Positions 6,771-16,741 of a stretch of 33,129 nt of DNA are shown piece by piece (positions within the stretch are counted from its first letter, which is position 1; every line of letters begins with the position of its first letter). Location of the stretch: NCBI GenBank assembly GCA_015058405.1, contig SVCL01000024.1, positions 1-33,129 on the forward strand, in the 5' to 3' direction. Below the pieces are notes generated by a model. The model was not told the DNA's origin. It searched no databases and was given only the letters and a program-made list of their open reading frames with translations. The DNA comes from Clostridium sp. (GTDB lineage: Bacteria > Bacillota > Clostridia > Clostridiales > Clostridiaceae). Made by a program: the position numbers and the translations under genes.

Positions 6771-8312
6771 TTATTTCGCAAAATCAACTGCTCTAGTTTC
6801 TCTAATAACATTGATTTTTATTTGTCCTGGATATTCTAATTGTTCTTCGACGCTCTTTACAATATTACGTGCTAGTTCTACTGTTCCGATATCGTCAACA
6901 TGATCTGGTTTAACAATAATTCTAATTTCTCTACCGGCTTGAATTGCATATGACTTTTCTACGCCTTCATAAGAATTTGCAATTTCTTCTAGCTTCTCTA
7001 AACGTTTGATGTAAGCTTCTAAAGTTTCCCTTCTTGCTCCTGGTCTTGCTGCTGAAATAGCATCTGCTGCTTGAACCAAAATAGCCTCTAGAGATTCCAT
7101 TTCTACATCTCCATGATGAGCTGCAATAGCATTAACTACAATTGCTGACTCGTGATATCTCTTAGCAAGATCACCACCAATTAAAGCATGTGGTCCTTCT
7201 TGTTCTTGATCTACAGCCTTACCAATATCATGTAATAAACCTGCTCTTCTAGCCAGAGTAACATCTAAACCTAACTCTGAAGCCATTAAACCAGCTAAAT
7301 ATGAAACTTCTATAGAATGTTTTAAAACATTTTGTCCATAGCTAGTTCTATATTTCAATCTTCCAAGTAGTTTTATAATCTCTGGATGTAATCCATGAAC
7401 CGATGTTTCAAGAGCTGCTTGCTCTCCTTCTTCTTTAATATCATTCTCTACATCTCTTTGTGATTTTTCAACCATCTCTTCAATTCTAGCTGGATGAATT
7501 CTTCCATCCACTATTAACTTTTCTAATGCCATTCTAGCAACTTCTCTTCTTATAGGATCAAAGCTTGATAAAATAACTGCTTCTGGAGTATCATCAATAA
7601 TTAAATCTACTCCTGTTAATGTTTCAAGGGTTCTAATGTTTCTACCTTCTCTACCTATTATTCTTCCCTTCATTTCATCATTAGGTAAAGATACGACATG
7701 CACAGTAGTTTCAGATACATGGTCTGCAGCACATCTTTGAATTGCTGTTGTTACAATTTCTCTTGCCTTCTTATCTGCTTCTTCTTTAGCTCTACTTTCA
7801 ATTTCCTTAATCATTAAAGCTGAATCATGAGTAATTTCTTTCTTGATTTCTTCTAATAAAAGTTGTCTAGCCTCTTCACTAGATAAACCTGCTATCTTTT
7901 CAAGATCTGCTCTTCTTTGATCTGCAAGTTCTTTTACTTCAACCTCCATCTTATCGATTTCAATACTTTTCTCATTTAGTGCATCATCTTTCTTTTGAAG
8001 AGTATCAGATTTTTTATCAAGTAACTCTTCTCTTTGAATCAATCTTCTTTCAAATCTTTGAAGTTCATTTCTCCTATCACGAGAATCTCTATCTAAATCT
8101 GTTCTAAGTCTATGAACTTCCTCTTTAGCTTCCAGTATAGCTTCCTTCTTAGTTGCTTCTGCATCTCTTTTGGCATTTTCTAATACTGTTTTTGCTTCAT
8201 TCTCAAGTTCTTCTATTTTCTTTTTTGATGCTGCTTGTATTCCCTTGTATGAGAAAAAACCCACACCTAACAATACAAGTAAATCTATAATTATTATTAA
8301 ATACGTTGGCAC
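6771..8312 (-). CDS. rny: Ribonuclease Y
   Basis: RNase Y is the membrane-anchored endonuclease that starts decay of many Firmicute mRNAs and processes riboswitch and operon transcripts. The 513 residues show an N-terminal membrane helix (about 4-22), a long charged coiled coil (about 30-190), a KH domain with [10 protein letters not shown] (216-225), and an HD domain with the catalytic H361-D362 in HDIGK and a downstream AAHHGD. Length and order are those of the family. Translation starts at a GTG (8312) 5 bases after AGGAGGTG. The gene has its own consensus promoter and a leader of about 100 bases with a long hairpin. Confidence 0.95.
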   Translation of the reverse strand: MPTYLIIIIDLLVLLGVGFFSYKGIQAASKKKIEELENEAKTVLENAKRDAEATKKEAILEAKEEVHRLRTDLDRDSRDRRNELQRFERRLIQREELLDKKSDTLQKKDDALNEKSIEIDKMEVEVKELADQRRADLEKIAGLSSEEARQLLLEEIKKEITHDSALMIKEIESRAKEEADKKAREIVTTAIQRCAADHVSETTVHVVSLPNDEMKGRIIGREGRNIRTLETLTGVDLIIDDTPEAVILSSFDPIRREVARMALEKLIVDGRIHPARIEEMVEKSQRDVENDIKEEGEQAALETSVHGLHPEIIKLLGRLKYRTSYGQNVLKHSIEVSYLAGLMASELGLDVTLARRAGLLHDIGKAVDQEQEGPHALIGGDLAKRYHESAIVVNAIAAHHGDVEMESLEAILVQAADAISAARPGARRETLEAYIKRLEKLEEIANSYEGVEKSYAIQAGREIRIIVKPDHVDDIGTVELARNIVKSVEEQLEYPGQIKINVIRETRAVDFAK

Positions 8313-8368
8313 GTAAACACCTCCTAGCTTTTACACTTATCTATTAAAATAAATTAGAAAGCGTAGTT

Positions 8369-8412
8369 TGGTGTCATATCTTTCTCACTAATAGTAAGAA
8401 TATGATAAACCA
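8369..8412 (-). other. Stem-loop in the rny leader
   Basis: In minus-strand RNA, UGGU/ACCA, UCAUAU/AUAUGA and UCUUACU/AGUGAGA pair in register around a 3-base loop, with small internal loops: about 17 pairs in 44 bases. It starts only a few bases after the predicted transcription start. It is not followed by a U-run, so it is not a terminator. It could stabilise the 5' end or allow autoregulation. Confidence 0.5.
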
Positions 8413-8424
8413 GTATTTGTTATT

Positions 8425-8453
8425 ATTTTAGCTGAAAAAAAGAATTATGTCAA
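8425..8453 (-). promoter_or_regulatory. rny sigma-A promoter
   Basis: TTGACA (8448-8453), 17-base spacer, TAAAAT (8425-8430). The predicted start is near 8418, giving a leader of about 105 bases. Confidence 0.85.
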
Positions 8454-8520
8454 GTTACATAAGAATTTATACTAACTATGATATTGTCTAAATTTATTAT
8501 ATTATTTAATAAATTTAAAC

Positions 8521-8569
8521 AAAAAAATAGGTGAATGGTAATACTTTTTTACCCTTCACCTATTTTTTT
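8521..8569 (-). terminator. recA terminator
   Basis: A 15-bp perfect outer stem (8555-8569 with 8521-8535), extended inward with one mismatch. The A/U-rich ends supply the U-tract. The stem overlaps the recA stop codon (8568-8570). Confidence 0.9.
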
Positions 8570-9626
8570 ATTCTCCATCTACATCTGCACTTGCTTCATT
8601 AGATGCATTAATAATTGCATCTGTCATTAATGGAAGATTATATTTTTCTCTAATTTGATTTTCTATATCTAAAGCTACTTCAGGATTATCCTTTAAGTAT
8701 ATCTTTGCATTTTCTCTACCTTGACCTAATCTTATATCACCATATGAGAACCATGCACCACTCTTTTGAACAATACCTTCTTTAACACCAACATCAACTA
8801 TATTACCAGTTCTTGAAATTCCTTCGTTATACATAATATCAAATTCTGCTTGTTTAAATGGAGGTGCAACTTTATTCTTCATTACCTTGACTCTTGTTCT
8901 ATTACCAATGATTGCATCTGATGATTTTATAGAATCAATTCTTCTTACATCTAATCTTACTGATGCATAGAACTTTAATGCTCTACCACCTGTTGTAGTT
9001 TCAGGATTTCCAAACATTACACCAACTTTTTCTCTTAATTGGTTAATAAATATTGCTACACAATTTGTCTTTTTAATAGTACCTGTCAATTTTCTTAATG
9101 CTTGTGACATTAATCTTGCTTGTAGACCAACGTGAGAATCTCCCATTTCTCCTTCAATTTCAGCTCTAGGTACTAATGCTGCAACTGAATCCACTACAAG
9201 TACATCTATAGCTCCTGATCTTACTAAAGCTTCTGCTATTTCAAGACCTTGTTCTCCTGTATCTGGTTGAGATACTATTAAATCTTCAGTATCTACACCT
9301 ATTTTTCTAGCATAACTAGGATCTAACGCATGTTCTGCATCTATAAATGCAACTGCTCCACCTTTTTTTTGAGCTTCTGCTGCTATATGAAGGGCAACTG
9401 TAGTTTTACCTGAACTTTCTGGCCCATATATTTCTATTATTCTTCCCTTAGGCACTCCACCAATTCCTAAAGCTATATCTAAATCAAGACATCCTGTAGA
9501 TATTGCATCTACTACTAAATGACTGTCTTCTCCTAATTTCATTACTGAACCTTTACCAAATTGCTTTTCAATTTGTCCCATAGCACTTTCTATAGCTTTT
9601 AATTTATCAGCGTTAATCTTACTCAT
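8568..9626 (-). CDS. recA: Recombinase RecA
   Basis: RecA forms filaments on single-stranded DNA, drives strand exchange and triggers LexA self-cleavage in the SOS response. The 352 residues show Walker A GPESSGKT (68-75), Walker B around LVVDSVAAL, loop L2 with the [22 protein letters not shown] block (only its key residues cited), and the acidic C-terminal tail. The ATG at 9626 has a GAGAGGTG site. A textbook promoter and a perfect SOS box lie directly upstream. In many Firmicutes cinA sits between pgsA and recA. Here the 220-base gap holds only the pgsA terminator and the recA control region. Confidence 0.98.
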   Translation of the reverse strand: MSKINADKLKAIESAMGQIEKQFGKGSVMKLGEDSHLVVDAISTGCLDLDIALGIGGVPKGRIIEIYGPESSGKTTVALHIAAEAQKKGGAVAFIDAEHALDPSYARKIGVDTEDLIVSQPDTGEQGLEIAEALVRSGAIDVLVVDSVAALVPRAEIEGEMGDSHVGLQARLMSQALRKLTGTIKKTNCVAIFINQLREKVGVMFGNPETTTGGRALKFYASVRLDVRRIDSIKSSDAIIGNRTRVKVMKNKVAPPFKQAEFDIMYNEGISRTGNIVDVGVKEGIVQKSGAWFSYGDIRLGQGRENAKIYLKDNPEVALDIENQIREKYNLPLMTDAIINASNEASADVDGE

Positions 9627-9650
9627 TAATTTACACCTCTCTCTTTCAAC

Positions 9651-9698
9651 GAACCTATGTTCTATATTAATTATAATCTAAGTTACTTTTATAGTCAA
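9651..9698 (-). promoter_or_regulatory. recA promoter with perfect SOS/LexA box
   Basis: TTGACT (9693-9698), 17-base spacer, TATAAT (9670-9675). The 12 bases at 9651-9662 read GAACCTATGTTC on the plus strand, an exact GAAC-N4-GTTC match, preceded by the consensus C at 9650. The box begins 7 bases after the -10 hexamer, over the transcription start, where bound LexA would block initiation. Confidence 0.9.
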
Positions 9699-9771
9699 TA
9701 GAAACTACTTCTTTTAAAATTATGCTATATATTATTTTATCCAAATCAGAACATCTTAAACAAGTTACTAC

Positions 9772-9809
9772 AAAAACAAACAACTAACTTCAAAACAAAG
9801 TTAGTTGTT
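9772..9809 (-). terminator. pgsA terminator
   Basis: Arms 9798-9809 and 9779-9790 are perfectly complementary over 12 bases around a 7-base loop. Read leftward the stem is followed by TGTTTTTG. The stem is nearly the same as that at 222-253. Confidence 0.85.
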
Positions 9810-9845
9810 AAAAATCAAATATTCTCTAAAATATATTAAAGTATC

Positions 9846-10436
9846 TTACTTATCTGTAGATATAGCATTTTTATTTTTTCTAAAGTAATCGTAGCCTGAA
9901 ACTAATGTTATTATTACAGCAGCCCACAATAATATTGATGGCATAACATTAAAAAACCAAGTTAAAAAATCACTATTACTTACGAATTCAGTTAAATAGT
10001 CTGAACTTCCTATATTAACTTGTATTAATAAAACAACTATAGCAACAATCTGTATAACTGTTTTTATTTTTCCCCACCAACTAGCTGCTATTACTTTTCC
10101 ATCAGCTGCTGCCACAGTTCTTAATCCTGATACTGCAAATTCACGAGCAATAATAATTACAGCCGCCCAACCTGGAACTATATGTAACTCCACTAGTGAA
10201 ATTAAAGCAGATGTTACTAGTAATTTATCTGCTAGCGGATCCATGAACTTTCCAAAATTAGTTATTTGATTTCTACTTCTTGCAATATATCCATCTAATT
10301 TATCTGTTAATGATGCTAGAACAAATATAAATGTAGCAATAAATGTACCATACGGAATATTCTTTGCCGCAATAAATATCAAAAATATCGGAACTAAAAA
10401 TATTCTACCTAGCGTTAATTTATTCGCAAGATTCAT
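9846..10436 (-). CDS. pgsA: CDP-diacylglycerol-glycerol-3-phosphate 3-phosphatidyltransferase
   Basis: PgsA makes phosphatidylglycerol phosphate from CDP-diacylglycerol, the committed step to anionic membrane lipids. The CDP-alcohol phosphotransferase signature is complete: D45, D48, G49, A52, R53, G62, D66 and D70. Several hydrophobic membrane helices cover most of the 196 residues, as expected. The start overlaps the end of rimO by 17 bases, so the two are co-transcribed and probably coupled. A strong terminator follows. Confidence 0.93.
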   Translation of the reverse strand: MNLANKLTLGRIFLVPIFLIFIAAKNIPYGTFIATFIFVLASLTDKLDGYIARSRNQITNFGKFMDPLADKLLVTSALISLVELHIVPGWAAVIIIAREFAVSGLRTVAAADGKVIAASWWGKIKTVIQIVAIVVLLIQVNIGSSDYLTEFVSNSDFLTWFFNVMPSILLWAAVIITLVSGYDYFRKNKNAISTDK

Positions 10437-11757
10437 CCTCTACAACTCCTACTAAATCATATTCAGTACAATCTATTATCTTAACTGAAACTATAGTTCC
10501 TTTTTCTAATTCTTTATCGCTTTGAACAAATACATTACCATCTATTTCTGGAACCATTTCGTAGTTTCTTCCATAATAATACTCTCCATTGTACCCTTCC
10601 ACAAGAATATCATAAATATTATTAATTTTCAATTCATTTATCTTTGCTGAAACATCTTTTTGAACTAACATAAGTTCTTGTTCTCTTAAATCTTTGATTT
10701 CTTCTGAAACTTGATCTTTCATTATAGCAGCTGGTGTACCCTCTTCTCTTGAATACTTAAACACTCCAACCTTATCAAGTTTATAGTCATTTAAGAAATC
10801 CTTAAGTTCATTAAAGTCTTCTTCTGTTTCTCCTGGGAAACCTACTATTAATGAAGTTCTTAAAGTAATTCCTTTTACCTTTTCTCTTAATGTATCTATC
10901 TTATTTATTATATCTTCTTTAGTAGTCTTTCTACCCATAAGCTTTAATATCTTACTGCTTATATGTTGTATTGGTAAGTCTAAGTATTTAACTACCTTAT
11001 CATTCTTAGCTACTTCCTCTATAAGTTCATCGTATATTTCTTCTGGATAACAGTATAATACTCTAATCCATTCTATACCTTCAACTTTTGATAACTCTTG
11101 TAAAAGTACATGAAGATTCTTTTTACCATATATGTCACTACCATAAAGAGTTGTATCTTGTGCAACTAATATTATTTCTTTAACACCTTGTTTGCTTAAA
11201 GATTCAGCTTCTTTTAGAATACTTTCCATACTTCTACTTCTAAACTTACCTCTTATCTTAGGTATAATACAATAAGTACAGAAGTTATTACATCCCTCTG
11301 CTATTCTTATATAAGCAGTATGTCCATCTGTTGTTAATATTCTTTCACCTTCGTTAATATTTTCATCTGAATAGTTTACTTCTAAAGATTTCTTTTCAGT
11401 GCTTATATAGTCTCTTATATGTTCATCAATCTTTTTATAGTCATTAACGCCAAGCATTATATCTATTTCTGGCATTAACTCTGTTAATTCTTTTCCATAT
11501 CTTTGAGTTAAACATCCTGTAGCAATTAATAGCTTACAATTATAGTTTTCTTTATACTTAGCCATTTCTAATATAGTATCAATTGATTCTTGCTTTGCTT
11601 TTTCAATAAATCCACAAGTGTTTACTATAATAATATCTGCTTCTTTAGGATTATTTGTTATTTCATATTCCTTACTCATCGTCCCTAATATTATTTCTGA
11701 GTCAACTCTATTTTTATCACAACCTAGGCTAACCATTCCTACTTTATATTTCTTCAA
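10420..11757 (-). CDS. rimO: Ribosomal protein S12 methylthiotransferase
   Basis: RimO adds a methylthio group to an aspartate of ribosomal protein S12, using radical SAM chemistry. The 445 residues have the N-terminal UPF0004 cluster cysteines C13, C48 and C82, the radical-SAM triad C156, C160 and C163 in CNNFCTYC, and a C-terminal TRAM domain (about 375-440). The residues after the triad ([12 protein letters not shown]) and the neighbouring genes favour RimO over MiaB. Translation starts at TTG (11757), 7 bases after AGGAGG. The end overlaps pgsA. Confidence 0.93.
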   Translation of the reverse strand: MKKYKVGMVSLGCDKNRVDSEIILGTMSKEYEITNNPKEADIIIVNTCGFIEKAKQESIDTILEMAKYKENYNCKLLIATGCLTQRYGKELTELMPEIDIMLGVNDYKKIDEHIRDYISTEKKSLEVNYSDENINEGERILTTDGHTAYIRIAEGCNNFCTYCIIPKIRGKFRSRSMESILKEAESLSKQGVKEIILVAQDTTLYGSDIYGKKNLHVLLQELSKVEGIEWIRVLYCYPEEIYDELIEEVAKNDKVVKYLDLPIQHISSKILKLMGRKTTKEDIINKIDTLREKVKGITLRTSLIVGFPGETEEDFNELKDFLNDYKLDKVGVFKYSREEGTPAAIMKDQVSEEIKDLREQELMLVQKDVSAKINELKINNIYDILVEGYNGEYYYGRNYEMVPEIDGNVFVQSDKELEKGTIVSVKIIDCTEYDLVGVVEDESCE

Positions 11758-11836
11758 GTTAATTCCTCCTGCGTATTTACATATATTAAATTATTTCATA
11801 GAATAAATTTTATAACTCTTTTGACTTTATTACAAG

Positions 11837-14329
11837 TTAATTTTTTTCATTATTATCGGAATTATTCATCAATTGTTCTTTTGTTAATAAAACTTGTCTG
11901 GGTCTGCTTCCATCCTTTTCAGAAATAACTCCTCTTTCTTCCAATTGATCCATCATTCTCGATGCTCTATTAAATCCTATTCTAAGTCTTCTTTGTAAAA
12001 AGGAAGTAGATGCTTGTTCGTATTCAACAACTATTTTTATAGCTTCTGGCAATAATTCATCAGCATCATCTTCAGACTCAAAACTCTTTCCACTTGATTC
12101 ACTATTAATGTGTTCTATAATTGATTCTTCATAAACAGCCTCTTCTGAATCCTTCTTTATAAAGTCTATAACACTTTCAACCTCTTCTTCTGAAATAAAA
12201 CACCCTTGAACTCTTAGAGGTTTATTTTCACCAACTGGAGCATATAGCATATCTCCTCTTCCTAATAATTTTTCTGCCCCTGAACTATCTAATATAGTTC
12301 TAGAGTCTACTTGTGAGGAAACAGCAAAGGATATTCTAGATGGAATATTAGCTTTAATTACCCCTGTAATTACATCAACTGAAGGTCTTTGTGTTGCTAT
12401 TACTAAATGCATTCCTGCAGCTCTTGCCATTTGTGCTAAACGTCCAATATAATCTTCCACTTCATTTGCACAAACCATCATTAAGTCTGCAAGCTCGTCA
12501 ACTACAATTACTACATAAGGTAATTTCTCTTCCACTAAGCCTTTTTCATATAATCCATTATATGAATCAATATTTCTTACACCTTTTTCTGCAAATAAAT
12601 TATATCTTTTTGTCATTTCATTTACAGCCCAGTTTAAAGCTGCTGCTGCCTTTTTAGGATCAGTAACAACTGGTATTAATAAATGTGGTATTCCATTATA
12701 AACACTTAATTCAACCACCTTAGGGTCAACTAATAACAGCTTAACGTCATCTGGCGAATATTTATATAATATACTTATAATTAATGAATTTATACATACA
12801 CTCTTACCAGAACCTGTAGCTCCTGCAATAAGTGTATGAGGCATTTTACTTAAATCCCCAACTACAACTGCTCCCCCTATATCTTTTCCTAAAGCAAAGG
12901 CAAGCTTCTTGTTAGACTCTTTGAATTCATCTGAATCTAACACTTCCCTTAAAAATACTGGAGTCTGCTTTTTATTTGGAACCTCTATACCAACTGCTGC
13001 TTTTCCTGGAATAGGCGCTTCTATTCTTACACCTGAAGCGGCTAACCCTAAAGCTATGTCATCTGCTAGATTAACTATTTTACTTACCTTTACTCCTGGA
13101 CTTGGCTGAAGTTCAAATCTTGTTACAGAAGGACCTTTACTTACTTGATTAACCTTAGCTTCTACTCCAAAGCTTCCTAGAGTTTCTTCTAATTTATTTG
13201 CATTATCTATAAGTTCCTTTTTATCTGCACTATTAAGTTGAGTTTTTCCATTTTCCTTAAGAAGTTCAGTGCTCGGGAATATATATTCTTTCTTTTCACC
13301 GGTTTTATCAACTGTATTTAAAGTATTATTAATTTCATTATTAACAACATCATTAATATTTGAATCAGCCTTTTCCTTCTTAGCAGGTTTAGTTACTTGA
13401 GTACCAGCTTCTTGAACATGAGGTTTTGAAGCCTTCTCCTCAGTATCATTCATAAAATTAGTTATAGAAAATTCTATATCTTTTTCTGCTGTCTTAGGAA
13501 CTTCCACATGTCTTTTAGGTACTTCTTCTTGTTCTTTTACATTACCTAAGATATCTTCTTCATATTCTTCATCATCTATAGCTGTATTTTTCATAAAATC
13601 TAATATTTTTATTTTATGATCTACATTCTTCAAGAAATCATCTTTAGATCTATTTCCTTCAATATTAGCTCTATCAGAAACTTTAATATAATCATCATTA
13701 AAACTCTTTTTATTAGCTCTTCTTCTTCTTTCTCTTTCTCTATACTCTCTTCCTTTATTCTTAGCAGCTTCTCCTGCTCTAAGTACAGAAAAATCAAAAG
13801 TAATTATTGAAGAAATAATAATCATAGCTATATATATAATATAAGACCCTACAGCTCCTAGTAACTTATATAATGGATAACTTATAAAGTACCCCAGTAT
13901 TCCTCCATGTAATTGATTTTGACCAAGGGCTACTCCATTAATTATTTCTTTAAAATTTCCACCAAAAAAATCAGGATAATTACTTTCCTGAATAAATATT
14001 GTACTACAAAATAAAATTGCTACAATTGCATAAAAAGTAATTCCATAAAATCTTCTTCCTAATGAAATGCTTCCTCTTCCCTTTATATAACTGCTTCCTA
14101 AATAGAGTAAATATATTGGAAGAATAATTGAACCTACCCCTAAAAGCAAGCGACTTACTCTTTGAGCAAATTCTGATAAAAAACCAACAAGATCTGTATA
14201 TATAGCTATAGATGTTATTAAACCAATAGCAATAAATATTACACCTTTTATCTCCATATCAGTTTCTGAATTTCTTTTTGTATTCTTAGAAGACTTTTTT
14301 CTAGTATTCTTCTTAGCTTGTCTACCCAC
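11837..14329 (-). CDS. ftsK: DNA translocase FtsK/SpoIIIE
   Basis: A septal DNA pump that clears chromosomes from the division plane and moves the chromosome into the forespore. The 830 residues carry a basic N-terminus, about four membrane helices (residues 28-180), a long charged linker (about 185-365), the motor with Walker A GATGSGKS (503-510) and Walker B VVIVVDELADLM, and a C-terminal gamma winged helix (about 765-820) that reads DNA polarity sequences. Translation starts at GTG (14329), 8 bases after GAGGTG. It stands between tepA and rimO, where Bacillus has spoIIIE. Whether it serves as vegetative FtsK or as SpoIIIE cannot be told here. Confidence 0.95.
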   Translation of the reverse strand: MGRQAKKNTRKKSSKNTKRNSETDMEIKGVIFIAIGLITSIAIYTDLVGFLSEFAQRVSRLLLGVGSIILPIYLLYLGSSYIKGRGSISLGRRFYGITFYAIVAILFCSTIFIQESNYPDFFGGNFKEIINGVALGQNQLHGGILGYFISYPLYKLLGAVGSYIIYIAMIIISSIITFDFSVLRAGEAAKNKGREYRERERRRRANKKSFNDDYIKVSDRANIEGNRSKDDFLKNVDHKIKILDFMKNTAIDDEEYEEDILGNVKEQEEVPKRHVEVPKTAEKDIEFSITNFMNDTEEKASKPHVQEAGTQVTKPAKKEKADSNINDVVNNEINNTLNTVDKTGEKKEYIFPSTELLKENGKTQLNSADKKELIDNANKLEETLGSFGVEAKVNQVSKGPSVTRFELQPSPGVKVSKIVNLADDIALGLAASGVRIEAPIPGKAAVGIEVPNKKQTPVFLREVLDSDEFKESNKKLAFALGKDIGGAVVVGDLSKMPHTLIAGATGSGKSVCINSLIISILYKYSPDDVKLLLVDPKVVELSVYNGIPHLLIPVVTDPKKAAAALNWAVNEMTKRYNLFAEKGVRNIDSYNGLYEKGLVEEKLPYVVIVVDELADLMMVCANEVEDYIGRLAQMARAAGMHLVIATQRPSVDVITGVIKANIPSRISFAVSSQVDSRTILDSSGAEKLLGRGDMLYAPVGENKPLRVQGCFISEEEVESVIDFIKKDSEEAVYEESIIEHINSESSGKSFESEDDADELLPEAIKIVVEYEQASTSFLQRRLRIGFNRASRMMDQLEERGVISEKDGSRPRQVLLTKEQLMNNSDNNEKN

Positions 14330-14382
14330 TTAAAAATCACCTCACTTATGTAGTTCTACATCCTACATTCATTTCCTTTTAG

Positions 14383-14413
14383 AAAAACAAAAATAGGGTA
14401 AATCCCTATTTTT
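14383..14413 (-). terminator. tepA terminator
   Basis: Ten-base perfect stem (14404-14413 with 14389-14398) around a 5-base loop, with a U-rich tail (14383-14393). It overlaps the tepA stop codon and separates this operon from ftsK. Confidence 0.85.
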
Positions 14414-15113
14414 CTTTTTCAGCAATTAAAGAATTTAATTTTTCTAATGCTAAACTTATTCCTCCTACCTCATCTATAAGTCCACATTCTACTGCATCTT
14501 TCCCAATAAGCATAGTTCCTACATCATTTAATAACTCATCTGTCTGCATCATATAGTTATGTAAAGTTTCATGATCTATATGTGATGTTCTAACAATAAA
14601 ATCATCTATTCTTTCCTGCATTTTTCTAAAATACTCAAAAGTTTGGTTTATTCCTATAACAAATCCATTCATTCTTACAGGATGTACTATCATTGTAGCA
14701 GAAGGTGTTATAAATGAATAATTTGATGATGTTGCTAATGGTACTCCTATAGAGTGTCCTCCACCTATTACTATAGATACTGTTGGTTTAGAAAGAGAAT
14801 TTATCATCTCAGCAATAGCTAAACCTGCTTCTACGTCTCCTCCAACTGTATTTAGTACTATAAGAACACCTTTAACATTCTCATTTTGTTCTATACTTAT
14901 AAGTTGTGGTACAATATGCTCATATTTTGTGGTTTTAGTTTGAGGCGGTGCTACCATATGTCCTTCAATTTGTCCTATTATAGAAAGAACTTGTATTCTT
15001 TCATTTGGAGTAGACATTACAGTATTTCCAAATTCCTTTACAGATTTCATTTTATTATTTTTTTCTTTTGTATCTTCTGTTTTTTCTTTTAAATCTTCTT
15101 TATTTTCTCCCAT
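14406..15113 (-). CDS. tepA: ClpP-class serine protease, TepA family
   Basis: Related to B. subtilis TepA (YmfB), a ClpP-fold protein proposed to act in protein export or signal-peptide handling. The 235 residues have a charged N-terminal extension (1-35), then the ClpP fold with the nucleophile S121 in GGGHSIG and the general base H144 in MIVHPVR. No secretion signal is seen, so it is cytosolic. It lies between dapG and ftsK as in Bacillus, which supports the family call over SppA or true ClpP. Its ribosome binding site and AUG are enclosed in an 18-bp mRNA hairpin (15111-15164). Confidence 0.88.
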   Translation of the reverse strand: MGENKEDLKEKTEDTKEKNNKMKSVKEFGNTVMSTPNERIQVLSIIGQIEGHMVAPPQTKTTKYEHIVPQLISIEQNENVKGVLIVLNTVGGDVEAGLAIAEMINSLSKPTVSIVIGGGHSIGVPLATSSNYSFITPSATMIVHPVRMNGFVIGINQTFEYFRKMQERIDDFIVRTSHIDHETLHNYMMQTDELLNDVGTMLIGKDAVECGLIDEVGGISLALEKLNSLIAEKEK

Positions 15114-15164
15114 AAAATAATTCCTCCTATATGTTTTATTTTATACAGGAGAAATTATTTTATA
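15111..15164 (-). promoter_or_regulatory. RBS- and AUG-sequestering hairpin before tepA
   Basis: In minus-strand RNA the arm 15164-15147 pairs with 15128-15111 over 18 consecutive positions, 16 Watson-Crick and 2 G-U, with an 18-base loop. The 3' arm holds the whole AGGAGG and the AUG of tepA. It lies in the 66-base dapG-tepA gap. No U-run follows, so it is not a terminator. Confidence 0.7.
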
Positions 15165-15179
15165 CCAAATCATATTTTT

Positions 15180-16382
15180 TTAATAATATAATTTAAAAGA
15201 ATTGTGAAGAGCATTTATAGCTTTTTCTAAATTCTTTGTTTCAATTAAACACCATATAGTCATATGGGAATCAGCAGTCTGTAAAACTTCTATATTATTA
15301 TCGGAAAGTGCTTTATATATTTTAGCCATTACTCCTGGAATTCCTCTCATTCCACTTCCTACAAGAGCAATTGTACTACAATTTTCAGTAATTATAGCTT
15401 TAATACCTAACGAAGCGAATAACTCTTCTACTTTATCTTTTACCTGTAATGATATAGTAAATATTTGTTCATTAGGGAATATATTTATTAAGTCTAAAGA
15501 AATATTGTTTTTAGCTATTATATCTAATATATCTTTATAATTTTTATTTTCCTTATTATCTTCTAATTTAACGCAAACTTGTACTCTATCACTATGGCTT
15601 GTTATACTAGTTACTAATCTATTAGAAGTTTTATCACCAATATTATTTATTATAGTTCCTTCAGAATCACTCATAGTATTTTTAATAACTAACGGTATAT
15701 TAGCTGTTCTTGCTACTTCTACAGCATTTGGATGTATTACCTTTGCACCTTGATCTGCTAATTGAAATACCTCATCATAGCTTAAAGCTTTTATTAAGGA
15801 AGCTTCTTTAACTATTCTTGGATCTGCAGTCATAATTCCATCTACATCTGTATATATTTCTATTTTTTTAGCTTCTAAAGCAACACCTATTATTGCTGCT
15901 GATGTATCACTACCACCTCTTCCAAGTGTTGTGAAAAAGCCATCTTCTGTCATTCCTTGGAATCCTGTTACAACTGGAATTATTCCTTCTGAAAGAATTT
16001 CTTTAATTTTTCTTGGCTCTGTAACTTTTAAGTTAGCATCATTAAAATTATTATCAGTTATTACTCCTGCTTGACCTCCTGATAAAGGAATAGCCTTTAG
16101 TCCTGCTTTTTCTAAGTCATTAGCCATCACAACAGAACTAATAAGTTCACCACAACACATTAGTAAGTCTGTTGCTAATTTATTTTCTTTTTTAAATTCG
16201 TTACTAATTAAAGATAGAAGTGTATCTGTTGCATATGGTTCTCCTTTTCTCCCCATAGCTGACACTACAACTACTGGAGTAAAACCACTGTTAATTGCTT
16301 CTTTTACTTTTTTTATTACTCTTTGTCTTCTTTCTTCAGTAGATACTGATGTTCCACCAAATTTTTGAACTACTATCTTCAT
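15180..16382 (-). CDS. dapG: Aspartate kinase, DapG type
   Basis: Phosphorylates aspartate, the first step to diaminopimelate, lysine, threonine and methionine. The 400 residues start with KFGGTSV (7-13), have the conserved GRGGSDTSA and the TDVDGIMTADPR segment, and end in two ACT domains (about 265-400) that carry feedback control. Synteny with tepA, ftsK and ymxH matches the Bacillus dapG locus and suggests the diaminopimelate-regulated isozyme, but asd, dapA and spoVFAB are absent here. Start: ATG at 16382 after GAGGGGGAAG. The gap to ymxH is 18 bases. Confidence 0.92.
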   Translation of the reverse strand: MKIVVQKFGGTSVSTEERRQRVIKKVKEAINSGFTPVVVVSAMGRKGEPYATDTLLSLISNEFKKENKLATDLLMCCGELISSVVMANDLEKAGLKAIPLSGGQAGVITDNNFNDANLKVTEPRKIKEILSEGIIPVVTGFQGMTEDGFFTTLGRGGSDTSAAIIGVALEAKKIEIYTDVDGIMTADPRIVKEASLIKALSYDEVFQLADQGAKVIHPNAVEVARTANIPLVIKNTMSDSEGTIINNIGDKTSNRLVTSITSHSDRVQVCVKLEDNKENKNYKDILDIIAKNNISLDLINIFPNEQIFTISLQVKDKVEELFASLGIKAIITENCSTIALVGSGMRGIPGVMAKIYKALSDNNIEVLQTADSHMTIWCLIETKNLEKAINALHNSFKLYY

Positions 16383-16400
16383 TTTCTTCCCCCTCGGTTA

Positions 16401-16679
16401 CTAAAGCGATGCTTTTTTTATCTTACTTTCCTCTGCATCTAAAATAATAGTATGAGTACCAACTTTCTTTACACATTCCCATGGTATTTCTAAAAATTCT
16501 CTTGAACTTCCAAAAAGATTTAATTTGCCATTACTTAAATTTACTACAAGAAATTTGATATTACCTTCATCATCAACAACTAAATCATTATTTTGTAAAT
16601 AATCATATTTCTCTCCGTCATTGATATTTATTATTTCATATTTTCCAATATCACTTAATAATTTTATATTATCACTCAT
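16401..16679 (-). CDS. ymxH: PRC-barrel protein of the YlmC/YmxH family
   Basis: A 92-residue protein of the small PRC-barrel family found in spore-formers, next to pepR and dapG as in Bacillus. The beta-rich pattern, DDEGNIKFLVVN followed by the IPWECVKKVGTHTIILD segment, is typical. Its function is not known; a sporulation link rests on distribution and context. The AGGAGGG binding site is paired in a hairpin (16682-16734), so its translation may be controlled. Confidence 0.85.
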   Translation of the reverse strand: MSDNIKLLSDIGKYEIININDGEKYDYLQNNDLVVDDEGNIKFLVVNLSNGKLNLFGSSREFLEIPWECVKKVGTHTIILDAEESKIKKASL

Positions 16680-16681
16680 AC

Positions 16682-16734
16682 TATATCCCTCCTAAAATTC
16701 TCTACATAATAATATGATTTTAGTAAGGGTTATA
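16682..16734 (-). promoter_or_regulatory. RBS-sequestering hairpin before ymxH
   Basis: In minus-strand RNA 16723-16717 pairs with 16698-16692 (7 pairs), 16729-16726 with 16690-16687 (4 pairs) and 16734-16731 with 16685-16682 (4 pairs). The loop is 18 bases. The 3' arm contains the AGGAGGG site. There is a 2x1 internal loop and a 1x1 mismatch. It is weaker than the tepA hairpin but the same design. Confidence 0.5.
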
Positions 16735-16741
16735 TGCTAAT

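Noticed and set aside
9627..9845. A degraded cinA gene between pgsA and recA
   Set aside because: The gap is filled by the pgsA terminator and recA promoter and no translated trace of CinA was found; cinA may be elsewhere or absent.
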